Made by a program: the position numbers and the translations under genes | Source of the DNA: Margaritifera margaritifera | Taxonomy: Eukaryota > Mollusca > Bivalvia > Unionida > Margaritiferidae | Assembly (NCBI GenBank): GCA_029931535.1 | Contig: JAQPZY010001659.1 | Location: forward strand, 4,842,001 to 4,906,000 | DNA length: 64,000 bases | Direction: 5' to 3' | The notes under the pieces: generated by a model | Seen by the model: only the letters and a program-made list of their open reading frames with translations | Told to the model about the DNA's origin: nothing | Database searches by the model: none | Shown here: piece after piece, positions 24,860-36,362 of the stretch | How the letters are laid out: the number at the start of each line of letters is the position of its first letter | Numbering within the stretch: the first letter of the stretch is position 1

Positions 24860-25690
24860 TGTACTGTACATGGTTAACATGCCAGCCTAATGATCAGAAG
24901 GTGCTGGTTCAAATCCTCCAAAAACCAGGAGAGGTTGGCTGCCACTTTACTCTAATTGCCTCAGTACAGTATAATCTGCCCTGTGTTAACGTTCCTCAGT
25001 ACTCCTGGTACTCTATAATCTGTCCTGTATTAATGTGCCAAAGTACAGTATATAATGTCTTGTGTTAATTGCCTCAGTACAGTATAATCTGTAGCATTTT
25101 AATTGCTTCAGTACAGTATAATCTGCCCTGAGTTAACGTTCCTCAGTACTCCTGGTACTCTATAATCTGTCCTGTATTAATGTGCCAAAGTACAGTATAT
25201 AATGTCTTGTGTTAATTGCCTCAGTACAGTATAATGTGCCCTATGTTAATGTGCCTCAGCACAGTATAATTTGTGTTGTGTTAATTGCCTCAGTACTGTA
25301 TAACGTCTTGTGTTAACTGCCTCATTACAGTATAATCTGCCCTATGTTAATGTGCCTCAGTACAGTATAATCTGTCTTGTGTTAATTGCTTCAGTACAGT
25401 ATAATTTGCCCTGTTAGTATGTCTCAGTACAGTATAATCTCTCGTGTTAACTGCCTCAGTACAGCATAATCTGTTCTGTGTTAATGTGCCTCAGTACAGT
25501 ATAATCTGTCCTGTGTCAATGTTCCTCAGTACAGCATATGTCCCGTGTTAATTGCCTCAGTACAGTATAATCTGTACTGTGTTAATGTGCCTCAGTACAG
25601 TATAATCTGTCCTGTGTTAATTGCCTCAGTACAGTATAATCTGTCCTGTGTTAGTGTGCCAATTAAACTACAACCAATCAATCAACTAGA
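24860..25690 (+). repeat. SINE (type 2) with internal tandem expansion
   Basis: The left end (24870-24960) looks like a type 2 SINE: CATGGTTAACATGCCAGCCT, GGTGCTGGTTCAAATCCTCC (B box) and GAGAGGTTGGCTGCCACTTT. The right end (25655-25690) has GTGTGCCAATTAAACTACAA and CCAATCAATCAAC, a SINE-like tail. In between, about twenty units of roughly 34 bp (GCCTCAGTACAGTATAATCT + GTCCTGTGTTAATT) have expanded. The unit corresponds in place to the ACTCTAATTGCCATGGCACT segment of intact copies. A longer block of about 120 bp is also repeated at higher order (24985-25080 and 25115-25210). Confidence 0.75.
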
Positions 25691-25821
25691 TAACACTACT
25701 TTTCTTTTTAAACCAAATAAAAAAACCTGATCTCAACAGAATGGGTCATATATTCAAAACTGGTATAAATGAATAAATTCAATTATTTGTTCTACAATTG
25801 TCTAAAGATACTGTATTTATG

Positions 25822-26468
25822 CACAGGGGCTTGTATTGTTTCTTACAACTTATCTATCAGTCATACATGTACTATATAATACTACAAGGGAGGACACTTC
25901 CCTCCTTTCTGGCGTGACCTACACATCACGTGGCGTAATAAATTTTGTACTGATATTTAGCTCAGGTATTCAACACACCTTTAAGGAATGCCAGACCGTT
26001 TTCCCACGTTACCGGTTGACATGGTCATGATCGCGCCCGCTTAATATGCAGCTACAACACACTGCATGGAATTCTGGCCCCTTATTGGTTGACTGAAAAT
26101 CAGATAATCAGTAGGCATAGTACGTCATATTCGGTTGACCAATGAGAAGGCCGTATTCCATTCGGCTCATTGCACTTGCATATTAAGCGGGCGCGATCAT
26201 GGCCATGTCGACCCGTAGCATGGGAAAATGGTCTGGCATTCCTTGAAGGTGTGGTATTAAGTCCAATTTTGTGTAGACGTAAAAAGTCGAATGCCTGAGC
26301 TAAATATTGGTACCAAATTTATTATGCCACGCGATGTGTAGCTCGAAATATCAGCGTCGATTCTTAAATAGGTCATGCCAGAAAGGAGAGGAGTGTCCTC
26401 CGTTGTAGTATTATATAGTACATGTATGACTGATAGATAAGTTGTAAGCAACAATACAAGCCCCTGTG
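25822..26468. mobile_element. Foldback (long-TIR) element with perfect 8-bp target duplication
   Basis: The element is flanked by the direct repeat TATTTATG at 25814-25821 and 26469-26476. Its ends are CACAGGGGCTTGTATTG and the exact inverse. The inverted arms extend more than 200 bp, to about 26043 on the left and 26177 on the right. The left arm lacks two blocks of about 30-35 bp present in the right. The centre (26060-26160) also folds: GGAATTCTGGCCCCTTATTG against CCAATGAGAAGGCCGTATTC. No transposase is present. The 8-bp duplication and CA..TG ends suggest hAT-, P- or Merlin-type mobilisation. Confidence 0.92.
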
Positions 26469-28229
26469 TATTTATGTACATGTTCATATACTTGCATCAA
26501 GTAACTTTCTATTTTAAGTTAACATGCAGGAACAGAGAAGAAGTCATCTGGACCAGTTTTTTGAAGAAAAAATATTGTTACATCAATATCCTTTTGATTA
26601 CAACAGAATAAACATTGAATTGGCATCAATCTAACCTAATATTATTATATGGTAGATGCACAAATCTGTTTCACAATGAAACTGTGATAAATTGGTCAAT
26701 CATTAAAATCCACTTTTATTTAAAAAATAGTGAGGGCTGGAGAAATTGGTAGTCCGCATGCCTGGAACTACAAAATTTTGTTTTCAGACTGCTTAACTGT
26801 AAGGTTCTAAAGCCTGTGGGACTACCAGCCACCTTTTTTTTTTAATTTTTAAAGCAAAGTATAAACTGTAAGCTTACAATGTAAGATGTGGATCCTTATA
26901 TTTATGAATGTGATGGGTTGAAGTGTAACTGCTTGAATAAGTGGTACTATGATTTGTTCCCCCATCAGTTCATCCTGGAACTAGAAGCCAAATTTTAAAG
27001 AACATCTCACATCGTTTAGAAGCCATATTGACACTGTTTCGCCAATTAAAGTCTAATTGCGTTAGTTGTACTATACTTACTGTAATGCCTTTTTCCTTAC
27101 CAAAGTATATCCAACCACAATCAAGTGGTTGCATTTTTCAAATTCTGTCTTGCGCCATTTCAGTTGGATGAAGAGCGATGTTATCTGAGGAATGCCAAAG
27201 TCGGTTAACATGCGGTTACTTTTCTTTAACAAAAAGAATATGGCTCATCACATTTGGCCAAATGTTCTAAGATTTAATTTAAAAAATGAAATAGCATTTA
27301 ATATTGCTCTAATCCTTTTCAAGACTTTTCTTGAAAGTTGAAGAACTTGTATTTTTGAAGAAAACAAATGAATATAGTTATAATATAGACAGATCTGAAA
27401 CAAACCAAGCTGCATACTGTCACAGGCCTCTTTGTCTGGGCTTAAATTTTTATTTTCATTTGATTTATAATTTAAGGCACACTGTTTATTTGTTTTATTT
27501 ATTTTGTAAAAATTAAAAAGATATTTCTAATTTTTCAAGCATGTGTACTTTCTTGTAACCACAAGGCAAAAACTGTTTCACTTCATTGTTTGTCAAGTTT
27601 AAATTACAGATGTTTGAGTTCTGAATTCTAAAAAAACCCCATAAAAAACATAATTACATACTCTGTTTTATGTACCTGGAGTGTTTGTCTATTTGTTTTT
27701 CTGAACCTTTTACCACCTTACAATTTTATCCATCTACATGTTTTTAATGGCATCTTAAATGGAAATATTTATCCATTGAAAAATTAAATTTAAAAAAAAA
27801 TGTAAATGTGTAAAATACATATATGGATTATATAAACAATTATCCAGTTGTTTTGATCATACTGATATGGACTTTACCCATATACACAATTTATTCTGTA
27901 TAAATATATCAGTTATCCAGAATATGTGGACAAAGTATTTGGATAACTGATTTTTTATTGTACAACTTACTGCATCTGAACTTTTATTTCATCACATAGG
28001 AATGTACACCATCAAACCTTTGCCATGGCATTTAATTTTTAAACCTGTATGATTGAACACAAGGAAAGATTATCTTTTTTTTTACAAAAACAAGACTGAA
28101 ATAATGGTCTTCTTGTTTCAGTCATTTTTTTTTTCTTCCTCAAATAAATTAGTTCTATAATGCTGTCAAAGTCGGCTTTCAAATAAAAAAACTTTAACTG
28201 AAACCGTAACAAAACTGTTGATGACAATG

Positions 28230-28335
28230 CCCTCAGGAAAGTGACTACTATGTTTCTTGTTTTCAGTAATGACGGCATAACATAAAGTGACTACAATGTT
28301 TCTTGTTTTCAGTAATGACAGCGTAACATAAAGGA
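28230..28335. repeat. Two-copy direct duplication, about 48 bp
   Basis: AAAGTGACTAC(T/A)ATGTTTC then TTGTTTTCAGTAATGAC(G/A)GC occurs twice back to back just before the SINE at 28341. Confidence 0.8.
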
Positions 28336-28340
28336 AAAAT

Positions 28341-28528
28341 GGGAAGCTGCAGTAGATCAGTTGGTGGAGCATCTGATTTGTAATCCAAGGGTCACAGGTT
28401 CGATACTCGACCAGGCCAGCCGGGGGTGGCTGCCTCAGTATGTCCTTGGGAAAGGCACTTGGCTCCCATTTCCTCTGCATGATAATGCCAATAAATGTTA
28501 AAAGTGCCATTAAAAACCAACAGAAATG
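28341..28528 (+). mobile_element. tRNA-derived SINE (type 1)
   Basis: The head is tRNA-like: A box GTAGATCAGTTGGTGGAGC and B box GGTTCGATACTC at the right spacing. The body is CCAGGCCAGCCGGGGGTGGC, TTGGGAAAGGCACTTGGCTC and CCATTTCCTCTGCATGATA. The tail is AAAAGTGCCATTAAAAACCA + ACAG. The same order is seen at 36838, 55296 and, inverted, at 61091. Confidence 0.9.
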
Positions 28529-28621
28529 ACAAATAACAAGAAAAGCAGGTTTTACTTGAAAAAAATGTACAACAGCTTCCCTAAAAATGAGCCATATACA
28601 CAAATACATCTGAGATACAAC

Positions 28622-29247
28622 TACAATGGAGGTAATTGTCACTGCATCTAATATAACTACAATTGAGGTAATTGTCACTGTATCTAATATAACTACAATT
28701 GAGGTAATTGTCACTGTATCTAATATAACTACAATTGAGGTAATTGTCACTGTATCCAATACAACTACAATTGAGGTAATTGTCACTGTATCCAATACAA
28801 CTACAATTGAGGTAATTGTCACTGTATCTAATACAACTACAATTGAGGTAATTGTCACTGTATCCAATACAACTACAATTGAGGTAATTGTCACTGTATC
28901 TAATATAACTACAATTGAGGTAACTGTCACTGTATCTAATATAACTACAATTGAGGTAACTGTCACTGTATCTAATATAACTACAATTGAGGTAATTGTC
29001 ACTGTATCTAATATAACTACAATTGAGGTAATTGTCACTGTATCTAATATAACTACAATTGAGGTAATTGTCACTGTATCTAATACAACTACAATTGAGG
29101 TAATTGTCACTGTATCTAATATAACTACAATTGAGGTAATTGTCACTGTATCTAATATAACTACAATTGAGGTAACTGTCACTGTATCTAATATAACTAC
29201 AATTGAGGTAATTGTCACTGTATCTAATATAACTACAATTGAGGTTG
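28622..29247. repeat. Minisatellite, 36-bp unit, 17 copies
   Basis: The unit is GAGGTAATTGTCACTGTATC + TAATATAACTACAATT, with C/T transitions (TCTAATATA against TCCAATACA). The unit length is a multiple of three and has no stop in three of the six frames, so long false open frames arise on both strands (for example 28166-29299 minus). The changes alter residues as readily as third positions, so there is no sign of coding selection. Confidence 0.96.
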
Positions 29248-29659
29248 CATTTAATAGAGACTGTGTAATGAATCTGAAATATTTTTGCTGAACTGACAAG
29301 AATTTGTTGAGGTTTTCCAGAAATTTGCATGAGGAAACAAACAGTTATGAAAAACATCAATTATTTATATATAAAAAAAAAACAAACAAAAGCTATTACA
29401 AACTAATTACTGAATATGCATATGGTTTAATGGTACATCAGCACAACACTGTTTTAGTGGTGATTAAAATTTCTAAAAATGTAAAAAATAAATAATTAAA
29501 ATAAAAATAATTAAAAAAAACATTTGGCAGATAATGATTCCAAAAATGTAAACATGCAGAACAGAAGATAAAAGATATAATGTAAAATTCTTTAAAAAAA
29601 ATATCAGGGTAAAACTTTTTTTTTTTTTTTTAAATTTGAACTTCTCTTTGGGATCACAA

Positions 29660-29799
29660 GTTTTGCTTTGGTTTGGTGTTTTATGGCATAGCAACAAATT
29701 GTGAGTTAAGTGCCTTGCCCATGGAACCATCATTGTAGTCAACCTGGGCTGATCCAATGATAGGATCTGAATATGGCAGTAACACAAGTGGGTTATTTA
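29660..29799 (-). mobile_element. tRNA-type SINE (type 2), 3' part, split by a MITE
   Basis: On the plus strand it reads GGTTTGGTGTTTTATGGCAT, AAGTGCCTTGCCCATGG, AACCTGGGCTGATCCAATGA and TAGGATCTGAATATGGC, the inverse of the type 2 tail and body. It continues after the MITE at 30017-30240. The segment from GTGAGTTAAGTGCC to GTGGGTTATTTA is the first unit of a tandem duplication. Confidence 0.82.
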
Positions 29800-30016
29800 C
29801 CATATATACTCACGTATAAGCCCATACCAACTGCAAACTGCATAGACCCAGATCTTCTGTCGCATAATGCGCTGGCAGATCTGGGTCTATGCAGTTTTTA
29901 AAAACTAATCAGTAGAACAAACAACATAGACCCTGATCTACTAGCACATTCTGCAATAGCAGATCAGGGTCAATGTTGTTTGCATTTGGACCTGGATTAT
30001 ACGTGAGTACATACGG
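29800..30016. mobile_element. Double-hairpin TA-target MITE, copy with empty site in the same window
   Basis: A 217-bp element with ends CCATATATACTCACGTATAA and TTATACGTGAGTACATACGG, TA on each side (29798-29799 and 30017-30018), and two internal hairpins in the usual order. It interrupts the segment GTGGGTTATT-TA-GTAAAGTGCC. The same segment without the element is found at 30105-30126. This fixes the element borders and shows that TA was duplicated. Confidence 0.95.
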
Positions 30017-30240
30017 TAGTAAAGTGCCTTGCCCACGGACACACCATTGTAGTCAACCTGGACTGATCCAATGGTAGGATCTGAACATGGCATAGTAACA
30101 CAAGTGGGTTATTTAGTAAAGTGCCTTGTCCACGGACACACCATTGTGGTCACCCTGGGCATATCCAATGGTAGGATGTGAACATGTGCCCTATTGGTCA
30201 CAAGTCCAGCACACTAGCCACTGAGTCACTGTGACTTCTG
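30017..30240 (-). mobile_element. tRNA-type SINE (type 2), remainder, internally duplicated
   Basis: Continues the SINE cut by the MITE. The block AGTAAAGTGCCTTG(C/T)CCACGG..ACACCATTGT..GGTAGGAT(C/G)TGAACATG is present twice (about 30018-30114 and 30115-30190). The tRNA-like head then follows, inverted, to ACTAGCCACTGAGTCACTGT at 30215-30234. The B-box region lies near 30180-30205. Confidence 0.8.
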
Positions 30241-31034
30241 CCTCTACTGATCATCTTTAATCCATGCAGGCGAGCACATTCTACATACCCTGTGTGTGTA
30301 TGTGTGTGGTGGGGCAAAAGTTATGGAAATTGGATATATACATATATTTAGGTAAAGGTAAGACAGTACTTTATGCCAGCTCACCTGTGACTTGGCAGAG
30401 AATAAACCCAAACAGGAAGCTTGGCCTATCTAACCACCGACTGTATGGCAATGCAAACATAAGTCTGTTATACAAGTCAGAAAACAAGGGTGTGTGATGC
30501 AAGGTTTCAAGAAGACTTTAGCTAACTTTGTAAATCTTTATCAAATTGAAATTCTGTATCAGTTATGGCATTGTTTTAATTAGTTGTAATTGTCTCTATA
30601 TGCAGATATATGTTAGTCACCAATGCTAAAATACTGAGAATGAAATTAAGATGTAATAGTTTTTCTTTTTTAGTACCAAACTTGTACATCCCTATGAACT
30701 CTCAAGCATGAATCAATGAGTCGTGCTCTCTGCTGTTTGCAGTTGTAACTATGCATGTTATGTATGGTACTTGACTATGCCCCCCCCCCCACCTCAACTA
30801 TCTACCTGTGAAGAATATCTTTTTTTATGACAGAATTTCAACCCAATGTCAAATCTAAGCAAACATTACATGGGGCCTAATTGGTATGAATAAACAATAT
30901 GAACAGTGCTTCACAAAAATGACCACTTCAAACTAGAAAATATGTTCAAAATAGGACAAAGATTTAATAAGAAGACAAAAATGCACAATTACTGAAATAT
31001 ATTTTATCCTTGATACTTATCACAAGGTAAAATT

Positions 31035-31345
31035 GTATAATCATTCACTGTAAATGAACCAAGTACCAGGCTGATCATATATCATGGACTGCAAATTAAC
31101 TGAGTACCTGGCTGACCATACCATGGACTGCAAATGAACCGAGTACCTGACTGACCATATCATGGACTGCAAATGAACCAAGTACCAGGCTGACCATATC
31201 ATGGACTGCAAATAAACCGAGTACTGGACTGAAAATGAACTGAGTACCAGGCTGACCATATCATGGACTACAAATGAACTGAATACCAGGCTGACCATAT
31301 CATGGACTACAAATGAAATGAGTATCAGGCTGACCATATGTGCCA
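31035..31345. repeat. Minisatellite, about 39-bp unit, about 8 copies
   Basis: The unit reads GACCATATCATGGACTGCAA + ATGAACCGAGTACCAGGCT. Copies vary in length (about 23 to 43 bp) and by substitution. It gives a false open frame on the minus strand at 31041-31346. Confidence 0.9.
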
Positions 31346-32044
31346 TTTATTTCTGTTAATTTGTGGTGGAAAATGGCACTTTTGTTCATTGCTCAAGAAA
31401 ATGTGAAATATAATTGTCCAAAAGTATATCTGGTTATTTTTTCTATATCACTTACGCATTATATTCATTAACATACATACTCTAAAAATTTTCATCACTA
31501 AGCAAGCAACTGCCATACACAAATTGCAAAATCTGATACAATAAAGATCCATTTTCAGGGTGGCCACAAATATTTGTCAAAATCCTAACTTTTGTCTCCA
31601 GTAAAGTGGACAATCTGCACTGATAGGATTTAACAAAGAAATTGGTAAAAACAGATACAAAATTTAAAATAACTATCATTTTCATGGTATTTTGCCATCA
31701 ATACTCCCTAAACTTGCAATATATTCTCTTACTGAAATATTTTGAGAATATAAGCACTAGTTGCAGGAATTGAACAAAAAGGGCAAGTTTAATAATGCAG
31801 TTTTGATCTGGAAAAAAATCTGAACTTCAGATTATCTGTCCATACATCAGCAGATATGACCAAAAATGTGTATAATGCAGAAAAATCTAAAATGTGATCA
31901 ACGATTTCCAGAATCTCTTTATTGCCCCTGGCAGGACTGCTGCTACCCAAGAAAAAGCAAAATCTGTCATTTATGGGCAGGTGTTTTTTACACAGGCAAA
32001 CATAAAAATTAACAGAGACCATAAACATTGTCTTTTATGGAAGG

Positions 32045-33025
32045 TGTCTAAATGAGAGGTTTCTTTCCTTTATGAGTAGGTGTTCTATATATGAGGTGTG
32101 TGTCCTTTGTGATGTGTCCTATATATGGTGGTGCCTGTCCTTTACGAGTAGGTGTCCTATATATGAGGTGTGTGTCCTTTGTGACGTGTCCTATATATGG
32201 TGGTGCCTACCCTTTATGAGCAGCTGTCCTATATATGGTGGTGCCTGTCCTTTACAAGTAGGTGTCCCATATATGGTGGTGCCTACCCTTTATGAGTAGG
32301 TGTCCTATATATGAGGTGTGTGTCCTTTTTGAAGTGTCCTATATATGGTGGTGCCTGTCCTTTATGAGTAGGTGTCCTATATATGGTGGTGCCTGTCCTT
32401 TATGAGTAGGTGTCCTACATATGGTAGTACCTTTCATTTAGGAGTAGGTGTACTACATATGGTAGTACCTTTCATTTATGAGTAGGTGTCCTACATATGG
32501 TAGTGCCTTTCATTTATGAGTAGGTGTCCTACATATGGTAGTACCTTTCATTTAGGAGTAGATGTCCTACATATGGTAGTACCTTTCATTTAGTAGTAGG
32601 TGTCCTCTATATGGCGATGCCTGTCCTTTATGAACAACTGTCCTATATATGGGGTGCCTGTCTTTTATTAGTAGGTGTCCTATATATGGTGGTACCAGCC
32701 CTTTATGGACAGGCATCCTATGTATGGAGTGTTTATCCATTATAAATTGATGTCCAATATATGAGGTGTCTTTTACTTATGAACCTGTGTTCTAGATATT
32801 GAGGTGTCTATTCTTTATGAACTCGTTTCCGATACATGGAGGTGCATGCATGTCACTTGTGAACAAATGTGATATAATATATATATATATATATCACTGA
32901 GCAGGTGCCATATATATGGAGGTGCCAGTACTTTATGAACAGGTGTCATATATAAGGTGTGTCTGTCCTTTATGAATAAATATTCTGTCCTTTATGAAGA
33001 TATATTCTATATATGGGGTGTCTGC
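32045..33025. repeat. Long diverged minisatellite, about 35-40-bp units, about 25 copies
   Basis: Units read TTTATGAGTAGGTGTCCTAT + ATATGGTGGTGCCTGTCC. Sub-families are visible: TATATATGAGGTGTGTGTCC units at 32085-32340, TACATATGGTAGTACCTTTC units at 32410-32600, and increasingly degenerate units to 33025. A short (AT)n sits at 32876-32893. Confidence 0.9.
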
Positions 33026-33126
33026 TAAGGCAGGTCTTATTGTATTTGCAGATTTTTCTAAATCTGGTGTGATCATCTCGAAGTATTTTTAAAGGAGTTA
33101 TCACGATGGGTAATCTAATATATTTT

Positions 33127-33645
33127 GTCGGGGATTAAATGGCATGCCAGGATTCTTGAATTTAATTGATTATTTGGTATTTAATGGCACATCAACACAT
33201 GTTGGGGATTAAATGGCATGCCAGGATTCATGAAATTTAATTGATTATTTGGTATTTAATGGCACATCAACACATGTCGGGGATTAAATGGCATGCCAGG
33301 ATTCATGAATTTAATTGATTATTTGGTATTTAATGGCACATCAACACATGTCGGGATTAAATGGCGTGCCAGGATTCATGAATTTAATTGATTATTTGGT
33401 ATTTAATGGCACATCAACACATGTCGGGGATTAAATGGCATGCCAGGATTCTTGAATTTAATTGATTATTTGGTATTTAATGGCACATCAACACAAGTCG
33501 GGGATTAAATATCATGCCAGGATTCATGAATTTAATTGATTATTTGGTATTTAATGGCACATCAACACATGTCGTGGATTAAATGACATGCCAGGATTCT
33601 TGAATTTAATTGATTATTTGGTATTTAATGGCACATCAACACATG
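33127..33645. repeat. Minisatellite, 74-bp unit, 7 copies, SINE-tail derived
   Basis: The unit is ACATGTCGGGGATTAAATGG, CATGCCAGGATTCATGAATT, TAATTGATTATTTGGTATTT, AATGGCACATCAAC. The copies are very similar, so it is recent. The part TTGGTATTTAATGGCACATC + AACAC matches the inverted tail of the type 2 SINE (TTGGTATTTTATAGCACAGC + AACAC in the copy at 62700-62895). The last unit runs straight into the inverted SINE body. Confidence 0.88.
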
Positions 33646-33870
33646 AAAGGTGATATTGTGCCAGGCATTTTGAAGTAAAGTGTCTTGCCACAGCATTACA
33701 GCAGATCTGGCCTGTTCTGGGCAGAACTTGAACCTGTACCCTTTGGAGTCCACAACGCTCATAAACAGACTTGGACCTGTACCCTTTGGAGTCCTCAATG
33801 CTCATAAACAGACTTGGACCTGTACCCTTTGGAGTCCACAATGCTCATATACAGACTTGGACCATACTAT
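33646..33870 (-). mobile_element. tRNA-type SINE (type 2) body with triplicated head segment
   Basis: The inverted SINE body reads AAGTAAAGTGTCTTGCC, GCAGATCTGGCCTGTTCTGG and GCAGAACTTGAACCTGTACC. A 43-bp block (GACTTGGACCTGTACCCTTT + GGAGTCCACAATGCTCATAA + ACA) is then present three times at 33726-33862. Together with the 74-bp array before it, both the tail and the head of this SINE are tandemly amplified. Confidence 0.72.
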
Positions 33871-34234
33871 TTAAGTGACAAATCAACTTCAATTCTCTAG
33901 TTCAGTCATCCATATCCCTGAAAACCTTGCAAGTTTTGCTTTCATACTTGATTTTTTTCATAAAATTTCATTTCTGAACAAAGAGAAAAAAAATGAAAGC
34001 TTTAATCCTGAGTTTCTGACAAGTAATTTGATTTTATGCAAGACATATATGAAGATTCCTGCAATTTCTGATTAATGGAGACAGCATGGATTGCACATCC
34101 TTTCTTGATAAAATCTGCATGAGGCTTTGCTTCACAATTCTTTTAATTAAAAAAAAAGGAAATCCTTTTTGAAGATGTTAAACATCATTATTAATTAAGG
34201 ATTCTGCAAATGTGACATCTTGTACCAAAAAGCA

Positions 34235-34328
34235 AGTCCTAGTGCTGTAATCGTAAAGAGTCAGTGTATGATGCAGTAGTAGATTTGGGTCCATGATTTT
34301 TGCAGTTAGGCGCATGTAGTACATGAAA
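34235..34328. mobile_element. Double-hairpin MITE, degraded right end
   Basis: Remains of the right side: GTATGATGCAGTAGTAGATT, TGGGTCCATGATTTTTGCAG, TTAGGCGCATGTAGTACATG. It is weak and supported only by order of motifs. Confidence 0.4.
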
Positions 34329-36289
34329 TACTAATAATATGATATTACTAACTTGGTAAGAAGGTGTCGATAATGACATCGCTATCACCAACAACATTGT
34401 AATCCTTATGTGATGCTAGCTTTCACAGGTGACACAAAAATCAGGCTTTGGATTCAGCTGATATCAAGTCTTGTATTATATTAATGCATGTATGATGCAT
34501 ACAAAAATTGCATACAATGCAGACATAGATCTTCCCCTGCATAAAGGGCTAGAAGATTTAGGTTGACGAAGTTCAATCTAATTATGATTTTGATCAAACA
34601 CCATAGATCGTAACCTGCAAGTGTACTATATGTCAGCTTATCGAATAATCACTATCGTGATATATCATCATCAGATTCAGCGTGATAAAGATATCAGCAA
34701 ATATGATAGATTATATGGTATAAATGTCAGATACCCAGCCATGGCCGATGTAGATCCATTTCCAGTTGTCCACAATACAGAGAAGTATGTTTACAATAAA
34801 CAGCCATGTTGTCAGCTATAGTAGCATGTTTACCATAAACAGCCATGTCCTTGGCAACAGTAAATTTCAATTGATACAAGTTTATTGGATATAAATAGCA
34901 ACATTCTACAAGTAATGTCAGTGGGAAAAAGAAAGAAAAAAAAAAACGGTAATTTTCTGCAAGCTGTAACTTTGGTACTGGCACTTGGCCAGGCACATGT
35001 CATCAGTGTGCTTTGAAGAGAACGACTTATTGCTAATATAAACATGGTGATATTATCGTAATGATGTTGTGCAAAAGTGGTGTTATCACAATACAACTTT
35101 AGGCTCATGATAACATCGTCACTTGGAATGAGTGTCCAAAAGTTGGTATGACCTTGGAGGGGTGGTCACCCTTGAACAATCACATGCAACTGTTGCCTGT
35201 GTCATTATTGGTGATAATTGTTTTCTTTTTTTCCCCCCATAAAATAATTATTAAAAGATTCTTTAGGAAAATGGAGAACTTTTCATAAAAATAAATAAAA
35301 TGTTTCAAACAAATTTCTAAACGAGTAAATGATCCGAAATAGCTGTAAAGCTGGAGCCTGCACACTCCTGCAAGAAGAAACCATGAAACAACATGGCAGT
35401 AGTTTTAACATTACAAGTGCTTTGATCATTAGAGGACAAGCTGAATGCATACTGTTGATGTTAAAGGAGGAAAGAATGGAATTGAATTATTTAAGCTCAT
35501 GTAAATGGGACTTTCTTTATAATTTTTTGGGCTGGTGGCATTATTACATTTTGTAGATGCAGCACCAGATACCATTTGCAACATCATCTGAAATCAACTA
35601 TTGTAAAATTCTTGCTCTGAAGTTTTGTTTCTTCATGTGGAGCATGTTTCAAAATATCCCCGAAGAACTGATAGATCTGTATATTTCTGAAAAAAAAGTC
35701 TTACTGCTGTCAGAAGTTTAAAATAAGTGATTTTTTAATTAAAAAATTCCTAGTGGTTTTGACACAGTCTTTTTATTGACAAACTGAAATGAAATCATCA
35801 AAGTAAAGTGACTTGGGAGAAGTTTCTCTGTCTACTAGTCTGCTGTTAGTTAGCAATGCATCATTACTCTGACAGGCTGTTGCAAGTTGTTCTGTCAATT
35901 GACAAGTGACATTTACAAAATCTGTTATTGTGAAATCTACACAATGAAGAGATCTATCAGAAATTACTTAGGCTGTATAAATTGATACATATATATTAGC
36001 AGGAGTATAAACAATAATATTTCTGAAGATCCTCGACTGGCAGGTCTTGAAATAAGCATACATCAAATTGAGTTGATTATGCAGCAGTTTGAAGCCCATG
36101 TGTAATGGAAAGTATCAATAATTCACAGCCTGGGATTGATTTCATTGGGGTAATTGGCTACAGAAACATATGTGCTCGCATGTATGACTTACAACAACTG
36201 CTACAGATTATTATTGGATGGCACAATCTTGATATTTTTGATGCCACTATCATTGCTGTTGTCCGAAAAATGATACCTGTATCTCACCA

Positions 36290-36362
36290 ATCGCTACTGC
36301 AGGTGAGGCAATAATGCCACCTCAGATTGCTACTGCAGGTGAGACAATAATGCTACCTTAGA
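36290..36362. repeat. Two-copy direct duplication, about 37 bp
   Basis: CGCTACTGCAGGTGAGGCAA..TAATGCCACCT followed by TGCTACTGCAGGTGAGACAA..TAATGCTACCT. Confidence 0.8.

Noticed and set aside
28166..29299. Longest open frame (377 codons, minus) and its 259- and 221-codon partners
   Set aside because: All three come from a 36-bp minisatellite whose unit length is a multiple of three; no protein-like substitution pattern.
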